DNA of 37,103 bases from CALVLD01 sp964467585 (GTDB taxonomy: Bacteria > Bacillota > Clostridia > Christensenellales > CAG-138), in contig CAYXRF010000015.1 of assembly GCA_964467585.1 (NCBI GenBank), positions 1 to 37,103 of the forward strand, in the 5' to 3' direction. The notes beneath the pieces were generated by a model, which did no database searches, had not been told where the DNA came from, and saw only the letters and a list, made by a program, of their open reading frames with translations. The position numbers and the translations under genes were made by a program. Within the stretch, counting starts at the first letter, position 1; every line of letters begins with the position of its first letter. Positions 7,413-16,563 of this stretch are shown piece after piece.

Positions 7413-10040
7413 ATGTCCCACAAGTACGTCTACCTATTTAACGAGGGTAATGCAGGCATGCGCAATCTTCTTGGCGGAAAGGGCGCCAACCTTGCGGAGA
7501 TGACTTCGCTCGGCCTTCCCGTTCCTTACGGTTTCACCGTTTCAACAGAGGCTTGCACACGCTACTATGAAGATGGAAAGACTATATCTGACGAAATAAT
7601 CGAGCAGATCAAGGCAGCTCTTGCCATCACAGAAGAAAAAGCCGGCAAGAAATTTGGCAGCGTTGAAAATCCATTCCTTGTATCCGTACGCTCCGGCGCA
7701 CGCGCAAGTATGCCCGGCATGATGGATACAATCTTAAACCTTGGCTTGAATGACGAGACCGTTGAGGCGCTTGCACGTCTTACGGGCAATCCTCGTTTTG
7801 CATATGACAGCTATCGCCGCTTTATTCAGATGTTCTCCGATGTTGTTATGGAGATTGAGAAAGAAAAGTTTTCGAAGCTTCTTGATGCGAAAAAAGCACA
7901 AAACAATGTTGTTATTGATAAGGACTTGACAGCCGATAATCTCAAAGAGCTTATTTGCGATTATAAGTCTCTCTACCTTAATGAAATGGGCACTGAGTTC
8001 CCTCAGGAGCCGATGACGCAGCTGCTTGAGGCCGTTAAGGCTGTTTTCCGCAGCTGGGACAACCCCCGTGCCATTGTCTATCGCCGTATGCATGATATCC
8101 CCGCAAGCTGGGGAACTGCCGTAAACGTGCAGAGCATGGTGTTTGGAAACATGGGCGATGATTCCGGTACCGGTGTTGCTTTCACTCGCAATCCCTCCAC
8201 GGGAGAGAAAAAGCTCTATGGTGAGTTTTTGATGAATGCACAGGGTGAGGATGTTGTTGCAGGTATTCGCACGCCCGAAACAATTGATCGCCTTCGTGAG
8301 ACAAACGAGGAAGTTTACAACGAGTTTGTACGCGTAGCAAATACGCTTGAAAATCATTACCGTGATATGCAGGATATGGAGTTTACAATTGAGCGCGGCA
8401 AGCTCTTTATGCTCCAGACGCGTAACGGCAAGCGCACCGCCGCTGCTGCTTTGCAGGTTGCGGTAGATCTTGTTAACGAAGGCATGATTTCAAAGGAAGA
8501 AGCTATCAAGATGATAGATCCCAAATCCCTTGACGCTCTGCTTCATCCCACGTTTGACACCGCCGCGCTTAATGCTGCCGCCGCAGTTGCCTCCGGCTTG
8601 CCTGCGTCTCCGGGCGCCGCATGCGGCATGGTCTATTTCTCTGCTGACGAAGCAAAGGAAGCTCATGAGAACGGCGCAAAGGTTATACTTGCGCGCAAAG
8701 AGACAAGCCCCGAGGATATCGAGGGAATGAACGCTTCCGAGGGTATACTCACATCCTTTGGCGGCATGACTTCTCACGCTGCCGTCGTTGCGCGTCAGCT
8801 TGGCACCTGCTGCGTTGCAGGCTGCAAGGATGCAATAATTGACGAAGCAACCAAGACGATCACATTTACAAACGGTCTCGTTATACACGAGGGCGATTGG
8901 ATGTCCCTTGACGGCGCAACGGGCAACATATATGCCGAAAAGATTAAGTCCGTGCCTGCCGAGCTGGTTGGCAACTTTGGCACTATAATGGCATGGGCAG
9001 ACAACATCCGCACACTTAAAATTCGCACCAATGCCGACTCACCTTCACAGGCGGCGATGGCTGTTAAGTTTGGAGCGGAGGGTATCGGACTTTGCCGCAC
9101 TGAGCATATGTTCTTTGACGAAGACAGAATCCCTGCTGTTCGTGAGATGATCGTATCCAAAACGGTTGAGGAGCGTCAGAAGGCTCTTGCAAAGATACTG
9201 CCGATGCAGCGCGAAGACTTCAAGGGCATATATAAGGCGATGGAAGAACGTCCCGTTACCATTCGCTTCTTGGATCCGCCTCTCCATGAGTTCCTTCCCA
9301 CAAAGGATGAAGATATTGCCGCTCTTGCGAATACAATGGGACTCACGTTTGAAGCTTTGAAAGATACCGTTGAGAGCCTGCACGAGTCAAACCCGATGAT
9401 GGGTCATCGCGGATGCCGTCTTTCCATCACATATCCCGAAATTGCCGAGATGCAGACGCGTGCTGTTATTGAGGCCGCTATTGAAGTACGTCAAGAGACG
9501 GGCTTTAACATCATTCCCGAGATAATGATTCCGCTTGTCGGTGAGGTTAAAGAGCTTGCGTATGTCAAGAGCTACGTAGACATGACCGCAAAGACGGTTA
9601 TGGCGGAGCGTGGTGTTGAAATACCTTATATGGTTGGCACTATGATCGAGATTCCCCGTGCCGCCCTTACTGCGGACGACGTCGCAAAGGAAGCTGAATT
9701 CTTCTCATTCGGCACAAATGACCTTACGCAGATGACGTTTGGCTTCAGCCGTGATGACGCCGGTAAGTTCCTTAACGACTACTATGCAAAAAAGATATTC
9801 GAGAGCGATCCGTTTGCACGAATTGATCAGGTCGGCGTTGGCAAGCTAATGAAGATGGCCGTCGATCTTGGTCGTCAGACGCGCCCGAATATCAAGCTCG
9901 GTATTTGCGGCGAGCATGGCGGAGACCCGTCCTCAATCGACTTCTGCTATCGAATCGGATTGAATTATGTATCCTGCTCACCGTTCCGCGTGCCTATCGC
10001 ACGCCTTGCGGCGGCTCAGGCAAAGCTTAACAATAAGTGA
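7413..10040 (+). CDS. ppdK: Pyruvate, phosphate dikinase
   Basis: This 875-residue enzyme interconverts pyruvate, ATP and phosphate with PEP, AMP and pyrophosphate; in anaerobes it often runs glycolytically. The N-terminal ATP-grasp domain starts with VYLFNEGNAGMRNLLGGKGA, the swivelling domain carries the phosphorylated His455 in GGMTSHAAV, and the C-terminal PEP/pyruvate TIM barrel has GICGEHGGDP with catalytic Cys832. The size and active-site numbering match Clostridium symbiosum PPDK (His455, Cys831) almost exactly. The start follows GGAGGAG by 6 bases. It has its own promoter and terminator and is therefore monocistronic. No PDRP-type regulatory kinase gene is nearby. It complements the oxaloacetate decarboxylase genes at the PEP/pyruvate node. 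Confidence 0.98.
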   Translation: MSHKYVYLFNEGNAGMRNLLGGKGANLAEMTSLGLPVPYGFTVSTEACTRYYEDGKTISDEIIEQIKAALAITEEKAGKKFGSVENPFLVSVRSGARASMPGMMDTILNLGLNDETVEALARLTGNPRFAYDSYRRFIQMFSDVVMEIEKEKFSKLLDAKKAQNNVVIDKDLTADNLKELICDYKSLYLNEMGTEFPQEPMTQLLEAVKAVFRSWDNPRAIVYRRMHDIPASWGTAVNVQSMVFGNMGDDSGTGVAFTRNPSTGEKKLYGEFLMNAQGEDVVAGIRTPETIDRLRETNEEVYNEFVRVANTLENHYRDMQDMEFTIERGKLFMLQTRNGKRTAAAALQVAVDLVNEGMISKEEAIKMIDPKSLDALLHPTFDTAALNAAAAVASGLPASPGAACGMVYFSADEAKEAHENGAKVILARKETSPEDIEGMNASEGILTSFGGMTSHAAVVARQLGTCCVAGCKDAIIDEATKTITFTNGLVIHEGDWMSLDGATGNIYAEKIKSVPAELVGNFGTIMAWADNIRTLKIRTNADSPSQAAMAVKFGAEGIGLCRTEHMFFDEDRIPAVREMIVSKTVEERQKALAKILPMQREDFKGIYKAMEERPVTIRFLDPPLHEFLPTKDEDIAALANTMGLTFEALKDTVESLHESNPMMGHRGCRLSITYPEIAEMQTRAVIEAAIEVRQETGFNIIPEIMIPLVGEVKELAYVKSYVDMTAKTVMAERGVEIPYMVGTMIEIPRAALTADDVAKEAEFFSFGTNDLTQMTFGFSRDDAGKFLNDYYAKKIFESDPFARIDQVGVGKLMKMAVDLGRQTRPNIKLGICGEHGGDPSSIDFCYRIGLNYVSCSPFRVPIARLAAAQAKLNNK

Positions 10041-10057
10041 TTGTTTTGACAAAAACT

Positions 10058-10088
10058 GCGGCCGCGGGATTTCCCGTGACCGCTTTTT
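10058..10088 (+). terminator. Terminator of ppdK
   Basis: A GC-rich hairpin with arms GCGGCCGCGGG and CCCGTGACCGC (10058-10083, one mismatch and wobble pairs, ATTT loop region) is followed by TTTTT (10084-10088), 18 bases after the ppdK stop. Confidence 0.85.
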
Positions 10089-10132
10089 GTTAATTATGTG
10101 AATAACGTGATACCGCAAAGGAGGAAATCCAT

Positions 10133-11038
10133 ATGACAAACAAAAACAAATGCAGATTTGATAAGCGCATGGCGCGTGTATTTGCAACCGATGTGCTGTA
10201 CGACATTATCGGAAGCATTTTATACGCGATAGGCGTTTATACCTTTGCGGCAAAGGCAAACTTTGCGCCCGGCGGCATTACGGGCGTTGCGCTTATAGTC
10301 AATCATTATCTGCCATGGGCGCCGATTGGTGTTTGCTCTCTCTTGTTCAATATTCCCGTTGCGCTTATCTGTTACAAAATGCTTGGCAAAAGATTCTTTT
10401 TCAAGTCTGTAAAAAGTATGCTGATCTCGGCATTTTTCCTCGATGTTGTGATGCCGTTTGTTCACAGCAGTCTTATACCTCAGTATGCCGACAATCGTTT
10501 GCTCGCCGCTCTATTCGCGGGCGTCTTATCCGGAGCAGGTCTTGCGATGATATACATGAGGGGCTCTTCAACGGGAGGAACGGATTTTATTATCATGAGT
10601 ATCCGAAAAAAGTATCCGCATCTTTCGATTGGCACGGTTTCGCTTGCGGTAGATGGTATTGTCATTGTTGCCGGCGGCTTTGTGTTTAAGGATGTTAATG
10701 CGGTCCTTTATGGCGTATTGATGACTATCGCAAGCACAACTATAATTGATAAGCTGATGTATGGCTCGGGCTCACAACGGATGATTCTTGTTATAAGTGA
10801 TTATTCAGAGGATATCGCAAGACGCATATCCTATGAGGCGGAACGAGGCGTAACGCTGCTTAAGGCAATAGGCGCATACACGGGCAAGGAGCGTATGGTT
10901 GCAATGTGCGTCTGTTCAAAAACAGAGATAACACAACTGCGAACAATAGTGCATAATGTTGACAAGGACGCAATGGTAATGCTTTGCACTGTGGATGAGG
11001 CATATGGATTGGGATTCGGAAAGCTTGGCGAGAACTAA
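10133..11038 (+). CDS. YitT family membrane protein (DUF161 + DUF2179)
   Basis: This 301-residue protein has five or six hydrophobic helices in residues about 20-215 (DUF161/YitT membrane domain, with FAPGGITGVALI and MRGSSTGGTDFI motifs typical of the family), followed by a cytoplasmic DUF2179 domain of about 80 residues (from MILVISDYSEDIAR, with ERGVTLLKAIGAYTGKER). The function of YitT proteins is not settled; transport or a role in signalling has been suggested. A strong AAAGGAGG precedes the ATG. It lies about 45 bases beyond the ppdK terminator with only a poor promoter candidate (TTGTTA at 10087), so expression may depend partly on read-through. Confidence 0.93.
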   Translation: MTNKNKCRFDKRMARVFATDVLYDIIGSILYAIGVYTFAAKANFAPGGITGVALIVNHYLPWAPIGVCSLLFNIPVALICYKMLGKRFFFKSVKSMLISAFFLDVVMPFVHSSLIPQYADNRLLAALFAGVLSGAGLAMIYMRGSSTGGTDFIIMSIRKKYPHLSIGTVSLAVDGIVIVAGGFVFKDVNAVLYGVLMTIASTTIIDKLMYGSGSQRMILVISDYSEDIARRISYEAERGVTLLKAIGAYTGKERMVAMCVCSKTEITQLRTIVHNVDKDAMVMLCTVDEAYGLGFGKLGEN

Positions 11039-11052
11039 ACTGTATAAATAAA

Positions 11053-11087
11053 AAAGACCAACAGGGTTATAAACTCGGTTGGTCTTT
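11053..11087. terminator. Bidirectional terminator between convergent genes
   Basis: A perfect 10-bp stem AAAGACCAAC (11053-11062)/GTTGGTCTTT (11078-11087) with flanking A and T runs lies between the ends of the YitT gene and glyQS, and can serve both. Confidence 0.88.
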
Positions 11088-11103
11088 AACTTAATACGAT
11101 TAG

Positions 11104-12504
11104 TTAAAACACGATTTTACTGCTGATGTAGCTCACAAGCTCTGAGATAGGAAGGCGTATCTGCTCCATTGAATCTCTGTCACGAACAGTAACGGTATCC
11201 ACAGTATCGCCCTCAAGAGTTTCAAAATCTATGGTTATGCAAAGCGGAGTGCCGATTTCATCCTGCCTGCGATATCGCTTGCCGATAGCGCCCGTTTCGT
11301 CATAATCGACCATAAACGATTTGGAAAGCATAGAATGAATCTCATGTGCCTTGTCTCCAAGCTTTTTCTGCAGAGGCAGAACCGCTGCCTTGTAGGGAGC
11401 AAGGGCAGGGTGGAGGTGAAGCACATTGCGAACGTCACCGCCCTCAAGCCGCTCCTCGTCATAGGCGTCGCATAGGAAGGTAAGCGCCATACGATTTGCA
11501 CCGACAGAAGGCTCAACGCAATACGGAACATACTTGCGGTTCGTAAACGGATCAAGATACTCCATGGATTTGCCGCTGTGCGCAGCATGAGCCTTTAAGT
11601 CAAAATCGGTGCGGCTTGCGATACCCCAAAGCTCGCCCCAGCCAAACGGGAACAGATATTCAATATCCGTTGTGCCGTTGGAATAATGACAAAGCTCCTC
11701 CTTGGAGTGCTCACGCAAACGAAGATTCTGAGGATTCATACCGAGGGTAAGAAGAAAGTCATGACAATACTTGCGCCAGTATTCATACCATTGAAGCTCG
11801 GTGCCGGGTTCACAGAAAAACTCAAGCTCCATCTGCTCAAATTCACGCGTGCGGAATATGAAATTGCCCGGGGTGATCTCGTTTCGGAATGATTTACCGA
11901 TCTGAGCAATACCGAAGGGTATTTTCTTGCGCATACTTCTCTGCACATTTAGGAAATTTGTAAAAATACCCTGTGCAGTTTCAGGACGCAAGTATATCTC
12001 GCTTGCGGTATCCTCATTAACGCCCTGAAAGGTTTTGAACATCATGTTGAACTTGCGGATGCCTGTAAACTCACTCTTGCCGCATTCGGGACACTTGATG
12101 TGCTTTTCGGCAATGTAATCGGACATCTGCTCGTTCGTCCAACCATCAGGATGAATATCGTCTATACCGTTAGCGGCGGCATAATCCTCAATAAGCTTGT
12201 CCGCACGAAAACGAGCCTTGCAAGCCTTGCAGTCCATAAGTGGGTCGTTGAAATTAACGACATGACCGCTTGCCACCCAAACCTCAGGGTTCATTAATAT
12301 GGCGCAGTCCATGCCCACATTGAAGGGGCTTTCCTGAACAAACTTTGTCCACCACGCCTGCTTAACGTTGTTCAAAAACAAAACTCCGAGAGGGCCGTAA
12401 TCCCAACAGTTTGCAAGCCCACCGTATATTTCTGAGCCCGCAAAAATGTAGCCCCGATTCTTACACAGAGCTACAAGCTTATCCATTGTTAATTCAGTTT
12501 GCAT
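11104..12504 (-). CDS. glyQS: Glycyl-tRNA synthetase, single-chain (alpha2 type)
   Basis: This class II synthetase charges tRNA-Gly. With the ATG at 12504 it has 466 residues, normal for the homodimeric form used by many Gram-positive bacteria, archaea and eukaryotes. Recognisable parts are GGLANCWDYGPLGVLFLNN, a zinc-type CPECGKSEF segment, motif 2 QIGKSFRNEITPGNFIFRTREFEQME, motif 3 VGANRMALTFLCDAY, and the C-terminal anticodon-binding domain from about residue 370. The longer frame to 12552 would overlap rpmB, so the shorter start after AAAGGG is chosen. It follows rpmB by 11 bases and is probably cotranscribed from the rpmB promoter; no T-box leader is seen for it. Confidence 0.96.
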   Translation of the reverse strand: MQTELTMDKLVALCKNRGYIFAGSEIYGGLANCWDYGPLGVLFLNNVKQAWWTKFVQESPFNVGMDCAILMNPEVWVASGHVVNFNDPLMDCKACKARFRADKLIEDYAAANGIDDIHPDGWTNEQMSDYIAEKHIKCPECGKSEFTGIRKFNMMFKTFQGVNEDTASEIYLRPETAQGIFTNFLNVQRSMRKKIPFGIAQIGKSFRNEITPGNFIFRTREFEQMELEFFCEPGTELQWYEYWRKYCHDFLLTLGMNPQNLRLREHSKEELCHYSNGTTDIEYLFPFGWGELWGIASRTDFDLKAHAAHSGKSMEYLDPFTNRKYVPYCVEPSVGANRMALTFLCDAYDEERLEGGDVRNVLHLHPALAPYKAAVLPLQKKLGDKAHEIHSMLSKSFMVDYDETGAIGKRYRRQDEIGTPLCITIDFETLEGDTVDTVTVRDRDSMEQIRLPISELVSYISSKIVF

Positions 12505-12515
12505 AAAAAGACCCT

Positions 12516-12707
12516 TTAGACGCTGCGCTGAACTCTGCCGGTACGCAGACAACGAGTGCAGACATTCATTTTTTTGGGCGTACCGTTTACAATAACGTTA
12601 ACGCGCTGAATGTTGGGCGCCCAGCTGGTTCTTGTCTTCCTGTTGGAGTGGCTGACCAAGTTACCGCTCATAGTACCCTTGCCGCAAACCTCACAATACT
12701 TACTCAT
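12516..12707 (-). CDS. rpmB: 50S ribosomal protein L28
   Basis: This 63-residue large-subunit protein begins MSKYCEVCGK after a consensus AGGAGGTG at 12714-12721. It is the zinc-binding (C+) form: Cys5 and Cys8 pair with Cys50 and Cys53. The body with NLVSHSNRKTRTSWAPNIQ is typical of L28. Upstream in-frame ATG codons give a longer frame to 12773 but have no ribosome site. It is followed by glyQS after 11 bases. The arrangement is unusual compared with the solitary rpmB of many Firmicutes. A promoter lies 83 to 111 bases upstream of the ATG. Confidence 0.96.
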   Translation of the reverse strand: MSKYCEVCGKGTMSGNLVSHSNRKTRTSWAPNIQRVNVIVNGTPKKMNVCTRCLRTGRVQRSV

Positions 12708-12789
12708 AATTACACCTCCTTGCCGAAATAACCGACATATGCTTGTTTTTTGGCACAACAAACCACTGCTCAAAAATCAAACAAGACGT

Positions 12790-12818
12790 ATTCTACCACG
12801 CATTTAATCCATTTGCAA
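12790..12818 (-). promoter_or_regulatory. Promoter of rpmB-glyQS
   Basis: On the minus strand, TTGCAA (12813-12818), a 17-base spacer and TAGAAT (12790-12795) begin about 30 bases after the stop codon of the upstream lipoprotein gene. I see no terminator between, so read-through from the lipoprotein gene is also possible. Confidence 0.75.
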
Positions 12819-12848
12819 GTACAAATTGCACGTTCTTAGCATATATAA

Positions 12849-14960
12849 TTATTCCTGTGGGCTGTCGGCGCTGATACAGCGCTCCCAAGGCATCACAACG
12901 CCTTCCCAAGCCTCTGTTGCAAATGCGGAACGTATCAATGAGCACAGATACCGATAGCGCTCGTTGATATGCGGATAGTACATACATTCGTCGATATCAC
13001 TCCACATGGCATATTCAAACATCCGAGACATATCCTCCATTACTGTTCGCATGGAATACTCATCAACGAAATACCTGTTTTCCGCAGAGGTATAAAGATA
13101 AATGCTTGGGTCGTTGTAGCTGTTTGCAAAGCTGAATTCATCAGGGAAATAGGACATATATGTGTCAAAATCAAATACAACGCTTCCCTCCGTGGTATCA
13201 AAAAGGGTTTGCTGCACAGCGTGACATATCTCATGATTAAGCATCGATGAAAAAGCAGTAGGACGACCGAACGAGTAAAAATCGCTGATATAGTACGGCT
13301 GCCAGTTAATAATTACCTGCTGCTCCCCGCCCGCAGACATATATTGCCCGCTAATACGGAAATCAAGAGTCGTGTCCTTCAAACGGGTTACGATAAGAAA
13401 AACGAGGGGACCCCTGTCTGAAGCGGAAATTTTGTCAAGCATACCATCGGGATATACTGAAAGCGTGTTCTGCATATGAGTTAAGCACTCAAAAATGTAG
13501 CATTGGTCGGCGTCGTCATGAAACGATTCAACAATACTGTTGTAAAGAGTGTGCTCCGCGATATACGCATATAAAGCATCGCCATAATAAACCTTTGTAT
13601 TAAATTGACTTTCGATTGACGCGCACAGAGCTGCGTTAACCTCGGCAGTCGGAGCAAAGATCACACCGCTGTTTACACAGGGCGTAAGATAATCAAGGCT
13701 GGCTTCAATGGGTTGGTCTCCGCAGTCATAGGGAGACCATATCAGCACGGTTCCGATAGAATAGTCTTCAGCGGTGTCATAGTAGAGAAAGCAAAAATCC
13801 TTGCGTGCACTGTCAAAGGAACCGGTAGTCGTACTGAAAACGCCGTTGACCGCAGCCATCCACTCATTATTGGGATTTTTAACCTCAGTCCGCGCAAAGC
13901 GATTGCCATCGGTTGTGTTATAGGCGCTCAATAACAGCATTTCGGATTCATCGTTCGGAATATTTGCCACCGTAACTGCAATGCCTGCGCCAAAATCAAC
14001 ATTCGCATGGTCATATTCCTCGATGTAGTCAATCTTTGGTGATACGCCGTTTATGTCGATATAGGTAATATAGTGATAATACTTGCAAATTGAAAGACTG
14101 TTTCCATCCGAGTATGCGCGGGACTGAAGCCATGTATAATCCAATACCTCACCTGTCGCAGAGTCAACAATGTATGACCTGTTGCAGGAATCCTTTTCAG
14201 CGGGCAGCTCAATACGACAATCGAAAAGAAATATGTTAACATAACGTCCATCGGCAGTTGTGGTGAATGAAATCGTATCATCCTCATCCGCTTCGTCAAA
14301 AAGCACAGTAATGTCTCCGCTTGCAAGGTCACGCTTGTATATCGTTGTATCGCTTGTATAGCATCCGTATATCAAAGAGTTGATCTCCGGACAATAATCT
14401 ATACTCAGATCCGCATAAAGGTTTTCGGGAGCGACGGGCGCGGCATTTGCATACCGAGCGGTTTCGTTGAATGAGTAATCCAATGTAAATACGTCTCCGG
14501 AAACAAAATCAACTATCAGAACGCCATCGCCGAATGTCTCGATAGTGCCATGCTTTGCATAATTCATGCTGGCAGGAATGCTGAAGGGCAGAACATAACG
14601 AGATTGAACAGTGCCTGCCGTAACGTTATATGTTGCAAGTATCGAATCGCTTTCGCCCATTGCAACAACGAACAGAGTGTCTGTGGCAATATAAATTGCA
14701 TCCTGAATAAGATAACCACTGCCCAACGCGGAAGTAAGCGGGGAAGTTATGTTGATGAGTCCAACGCCAACTTCTGTGCCGATTATCTCTGGCTCGGGCT
14801 TCTCAGCGGGGAAGTCGGTAGGCGTGTAAGTGGCTTCCGCAGACGCCGTACCCGTGGGTTCAACGTTATCCTGCGAATGCTTTGTGCAGGAGCAGACGCT
14901 CAGCGCAATCAGCAAAACCATATAAAGCGCAAAAGCGCGGCGAAAGATTAATTTTTTCAT
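12849..14960 (-). CDS. Large lipoprotein with propeller-like N-half and HExxH zincin C-half
   Basis: This 703-residue protein has a lipoprotein signal peptide ending in SVCSC (probable lipidated Cys25), then a Thr/Glu/Pro-rich linker (about 26-60). Residues about 65-410 consist of repeated short beta-type segments with Asp/Gly turns, suggesting a propeller. Near the C-terminus HEICH (576-580) in SMLNHEICHAVQQ is an HExxH zinc-protease motif with catalytic Glu577, and the later MEDMSRMFEYAM offers a glutamate as possible third ligand. I infer an extracytoplasmic, membrane-tethered metallopeptidase-like protein; substrate and family name are unknown to me. A good AAGGAGGG lies upstream. It is flanked by the proS terminator and the rpmB promoter, so it is probably transcribed alone. 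Confidence 0.75.
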   Translation of the reverse strand: MKKLIFRRAFALYMVLLIALSVCSCTKHSQDNVEPTGTASAEATYTPTDFPAEKPEPEIIGTEVGVGLINITSPLTSALGSGYLIQDAIYIATDTLFVVAMGESDSILATYNVTAGTVQSRYVLPFSIPASMNYAKHGTIETFGDGVLIVDFVSGDVFTLDYSFNETARYANAAPVAPENLYADLSIDYCPEINSLIYGCYTSDTTIYKRDLASGDITVLFDEADEDDTISFTTTADGRYVNIFLFDCRIELPAEKDSCNRSYIVDSATGEVLDYTWLQSRAYSDGNSLSICKYYHYITYIDINGVSPKIDYIEEYDHANVDFGAGIAVTVANIPNDESEMLLLSAYNTTDGNRFARTEVKNPNNEWMAAVNGVFSTTTGSFDSARKDFCFLYYDTAEDYSIGTVLIWSPYDCGDQPIEASLDYLTPCVNSGVIFAPTAEVNAALCASIESQFNTKVYYGDALYAYIAEHTLYNSIVESFHDDADQCYIFECLTHMQNTLSVYPDGMLDKISASDRGPLVFLIVTRLKDTTLDFRISGQYMSAGGEQQVIINWQPYYISDFYSFGRPTAFSSMLNHEICHAVQQTLFDTTEGSVVFDFDTYMSYFPDEFSFANSYNDPSIYLYTSAENRYFVDEYSMRTVMEDMSRMFEYAMWSDIDECMYYPHINERYRYLCSLIRSAFATEAWEGVVMPWERCISADSPQE

Positions 14961-15018
14961 GTTAAGTTCAAACCCTCCTTATAAGTTGTGTATACCAATC
15001 GGCGGCTTAACTCCTCAT

Positions 15019-15027
15019 AGTATAGCA
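15019..15027 (-). promoter_or_regulatory. Possible extended -10 promoter of the zincin lipoprotein gene
   Basis: On the minus strand TGC-TATACT (15019-15027) is an extended -10 element about 60 bases before the ATG. The -35 region is only a T-run, so this is a modest prediction. Confidence 0.4.
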
Positions 15028-15065
15028 CGTTATTACAAAAAAAGTGTTATCGGATTGTTAATATA

Positions 15066-15101
15066 ATAAAAAGGTCGTTATGTGATCAGCACAACGACCT
15101 T
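15066..15101 (-). terminator. Terminator of proS
   Basis: On the minus strand a perfect 9-bp stem AAGGTCGTT/AACGACCTT (15093-15101 and 15071-15079) runs into TTTTTATT. It lies 19 bases after the proS stop codon. Confidence 0.88.
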
Positions 15102-15119
15102 CAGAAGTGTAAAAACAGA

Positions 15120-16556
15120 TCAGTATGACTTTGCAAAGTATGTCATTGCCTTAGCCTTTTTACCGCAGCAGACGCATACATCGCTCAAAGACTCCTGTTC
15201 AAATGGCATACAACGAGTTGTCGCGCCCGTAACAGCCTTAATCTTATCCTCGCATTCACGATCACCGCACCACATTGCCTTCGCAAACCCATCCTGAACC
15301 CTTGCGTTAAGCTCGTCCATGCTGTACACGGCAGAAACACGCTGCTCCCGCAGATGAAGTGCACGCTCGTACAGCGACTTTTGAACGTCATCAAGCAACT
15401 CAACAACACGTTCGATAAGCGAATCAATTGGGACAAATGTCTTTTCATGGTTATCGCGGCGTACAATTACAACCTCGCCCTTTTCGATATCCTTAGGGCC
15501 AACCTCAAGACGGAGGGGGACGCCCTTCATTTCCCATTCGTTAAACTTCCAACCGGCAGACTGCTCGCTGTCGTCAAGCTCAACGCGTATACCATGATTG
15601 GCAAGAGCTGCCTTCAGCTCGTCTGCCTTATCAAGCACGCCCTCCTTGTGCATGGCAATCGGGAGAATTACAAGCTGTATGGGGGCAACCTTGGGCGGGA
15701 ATATCAATCCGCGGTCATCACCATGAGTCATTATCAAGCCGCCTATCATTCTTGTTGAGACGCCCCAGCTGGTTGTGTGACAATACTCAAGCTTGCCCTC
15801 TCGGCTGAGGTATTTAATGTCATAAGCCTTAGCAAAATGGTCGCCCAAGTTATGGGACGTACCCATCTGCAGCGCTTTACCGTCCTGCATCATCGCTTCA
15901 AGCGTATAAGTTGCTTTTGCGCCGGCAAACTTTTCTTTTTCACTCTTTTGACCGCAAATAACGGGTATGGCAAGAAAGTCCTCCATGAAGCTGCGATAAA
16001 CTTCAAGCATAGTCATAGTCTCATCCTGAGCTTCCTCGGCTGTGGCATGAGCGGTGTGACCCTCCTGCCAAAGAAACTCCATTGTACGAAGGAATGGACG
16101 GGTCGCCTTTTCCCAGCGAACGACATTTGCCCATTGGTTGTACTTTACCGGCAGGTCACGATAGCTTTGTATCCAGCGTGAATACATCGAGCAGATAATA
16201 GTCTCGCTTGTGGGACGAACGCAAAGCCTTTCCGGGAGCTCTTCATCGCCGCCGTGTGTTACCCAAGCGACCTCAGGCGCAAAGCCCTGAACATGATCCT
16301 TCTCCTTTTGAAGCAAATGCTCCGGGATAAAAAGAGGGAAGTATGCATTTTTGTGCCCCGTTTCCTTAAAACGGCGATCAAGCTCGTTCTGCATGTTTTC
16401 CCATACGGCATAGCCATAGGGCTTGATTACCATACATCCGCGGACGTCCGAATAGTCTACCATATCGGTCTTCATTATGACGTCTGTGTACCATTGGGGA
16501 AAATCCTCCGCACGCGACGCAATGTGAGTGACGAACTCCTCGTTCCTTTTTGCCAT
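15120..16556 (-). CDS. proS: Prolyl-tRNA synthetase, archaeal/eukaryotic-like (ProS type 3)
   Basis: This 478-residue class II enzyme charges tRNA-Pro. It lacks the large editing insertion of the Escherichia coli type and carries a C-terminal extension with CGDREC and CVCCGKKAK cysteines ending in a tyrosine (YFAKSY), the pattern of the short type found in archaea, eukaryotes and many Clostridia. Motif 2 is in VVRWEKATRPFLRTMEFLWQEGHTAHA, and LEVGPKDIEKGEVVIVRRD belongs to the anticodon-binding domain. The start MAKRNEEFVTHI follows AGGAGG within the end of the T-box leader. Expression is controlled by uncharged tRNA-Pro through this leader. Confidence 0.97.
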   Translation of the reverse strand: MAKRNEEFVTHIASRAEDFPQWYTDVIMKTDMVDYSDVRGCMVIKPYGYAVWENMQNELDRRFKETGHKNAYFPLFIPEHLLQKEKDHVQGFAPEVAWVTHGGDEELPERLCVRPTSETIICSMYSRWIQSYRDLPVKYNQWANVVRWEKATRPFLRTMEFLWQEGHTAHATAEEAQDETMTMLEVYRSFMEDFLAIPVICGQKSEKEKFAGAKATYTLEAMMQDGKALQMGTSHNLGDHFAKAYDIKYLSREGKLEYCHTTSWGVSTRMIGGLIMTHGDDRGLIFPPKVAPIQLVILPIAMHKEGVLDKADELKAALANHGIRVELDDSEQSAGWKFNEWEMKGVPLRLEVGPKDIEKGEVVIVRRDNHEKTFVPIDSLIERVVELLDDVQKSLYERALHLREQRVSAVYSMDELNARVQDGFAKAMWCGDRECEDKIKAVTGATTRCMPFEQESLSDVCVCCGKKAKAMTYFAKSY

Positions 16557-16563
16557 AACAGCC

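Noticed and set aside
7734..8357. Long open frame on the minus strand inside ppdK (207 codons)
   Set aside because: It lies wholly within a confident gene on the other strand, has no ribosome site and resembles no protein; the frame is open because of codon bias in ppdK.
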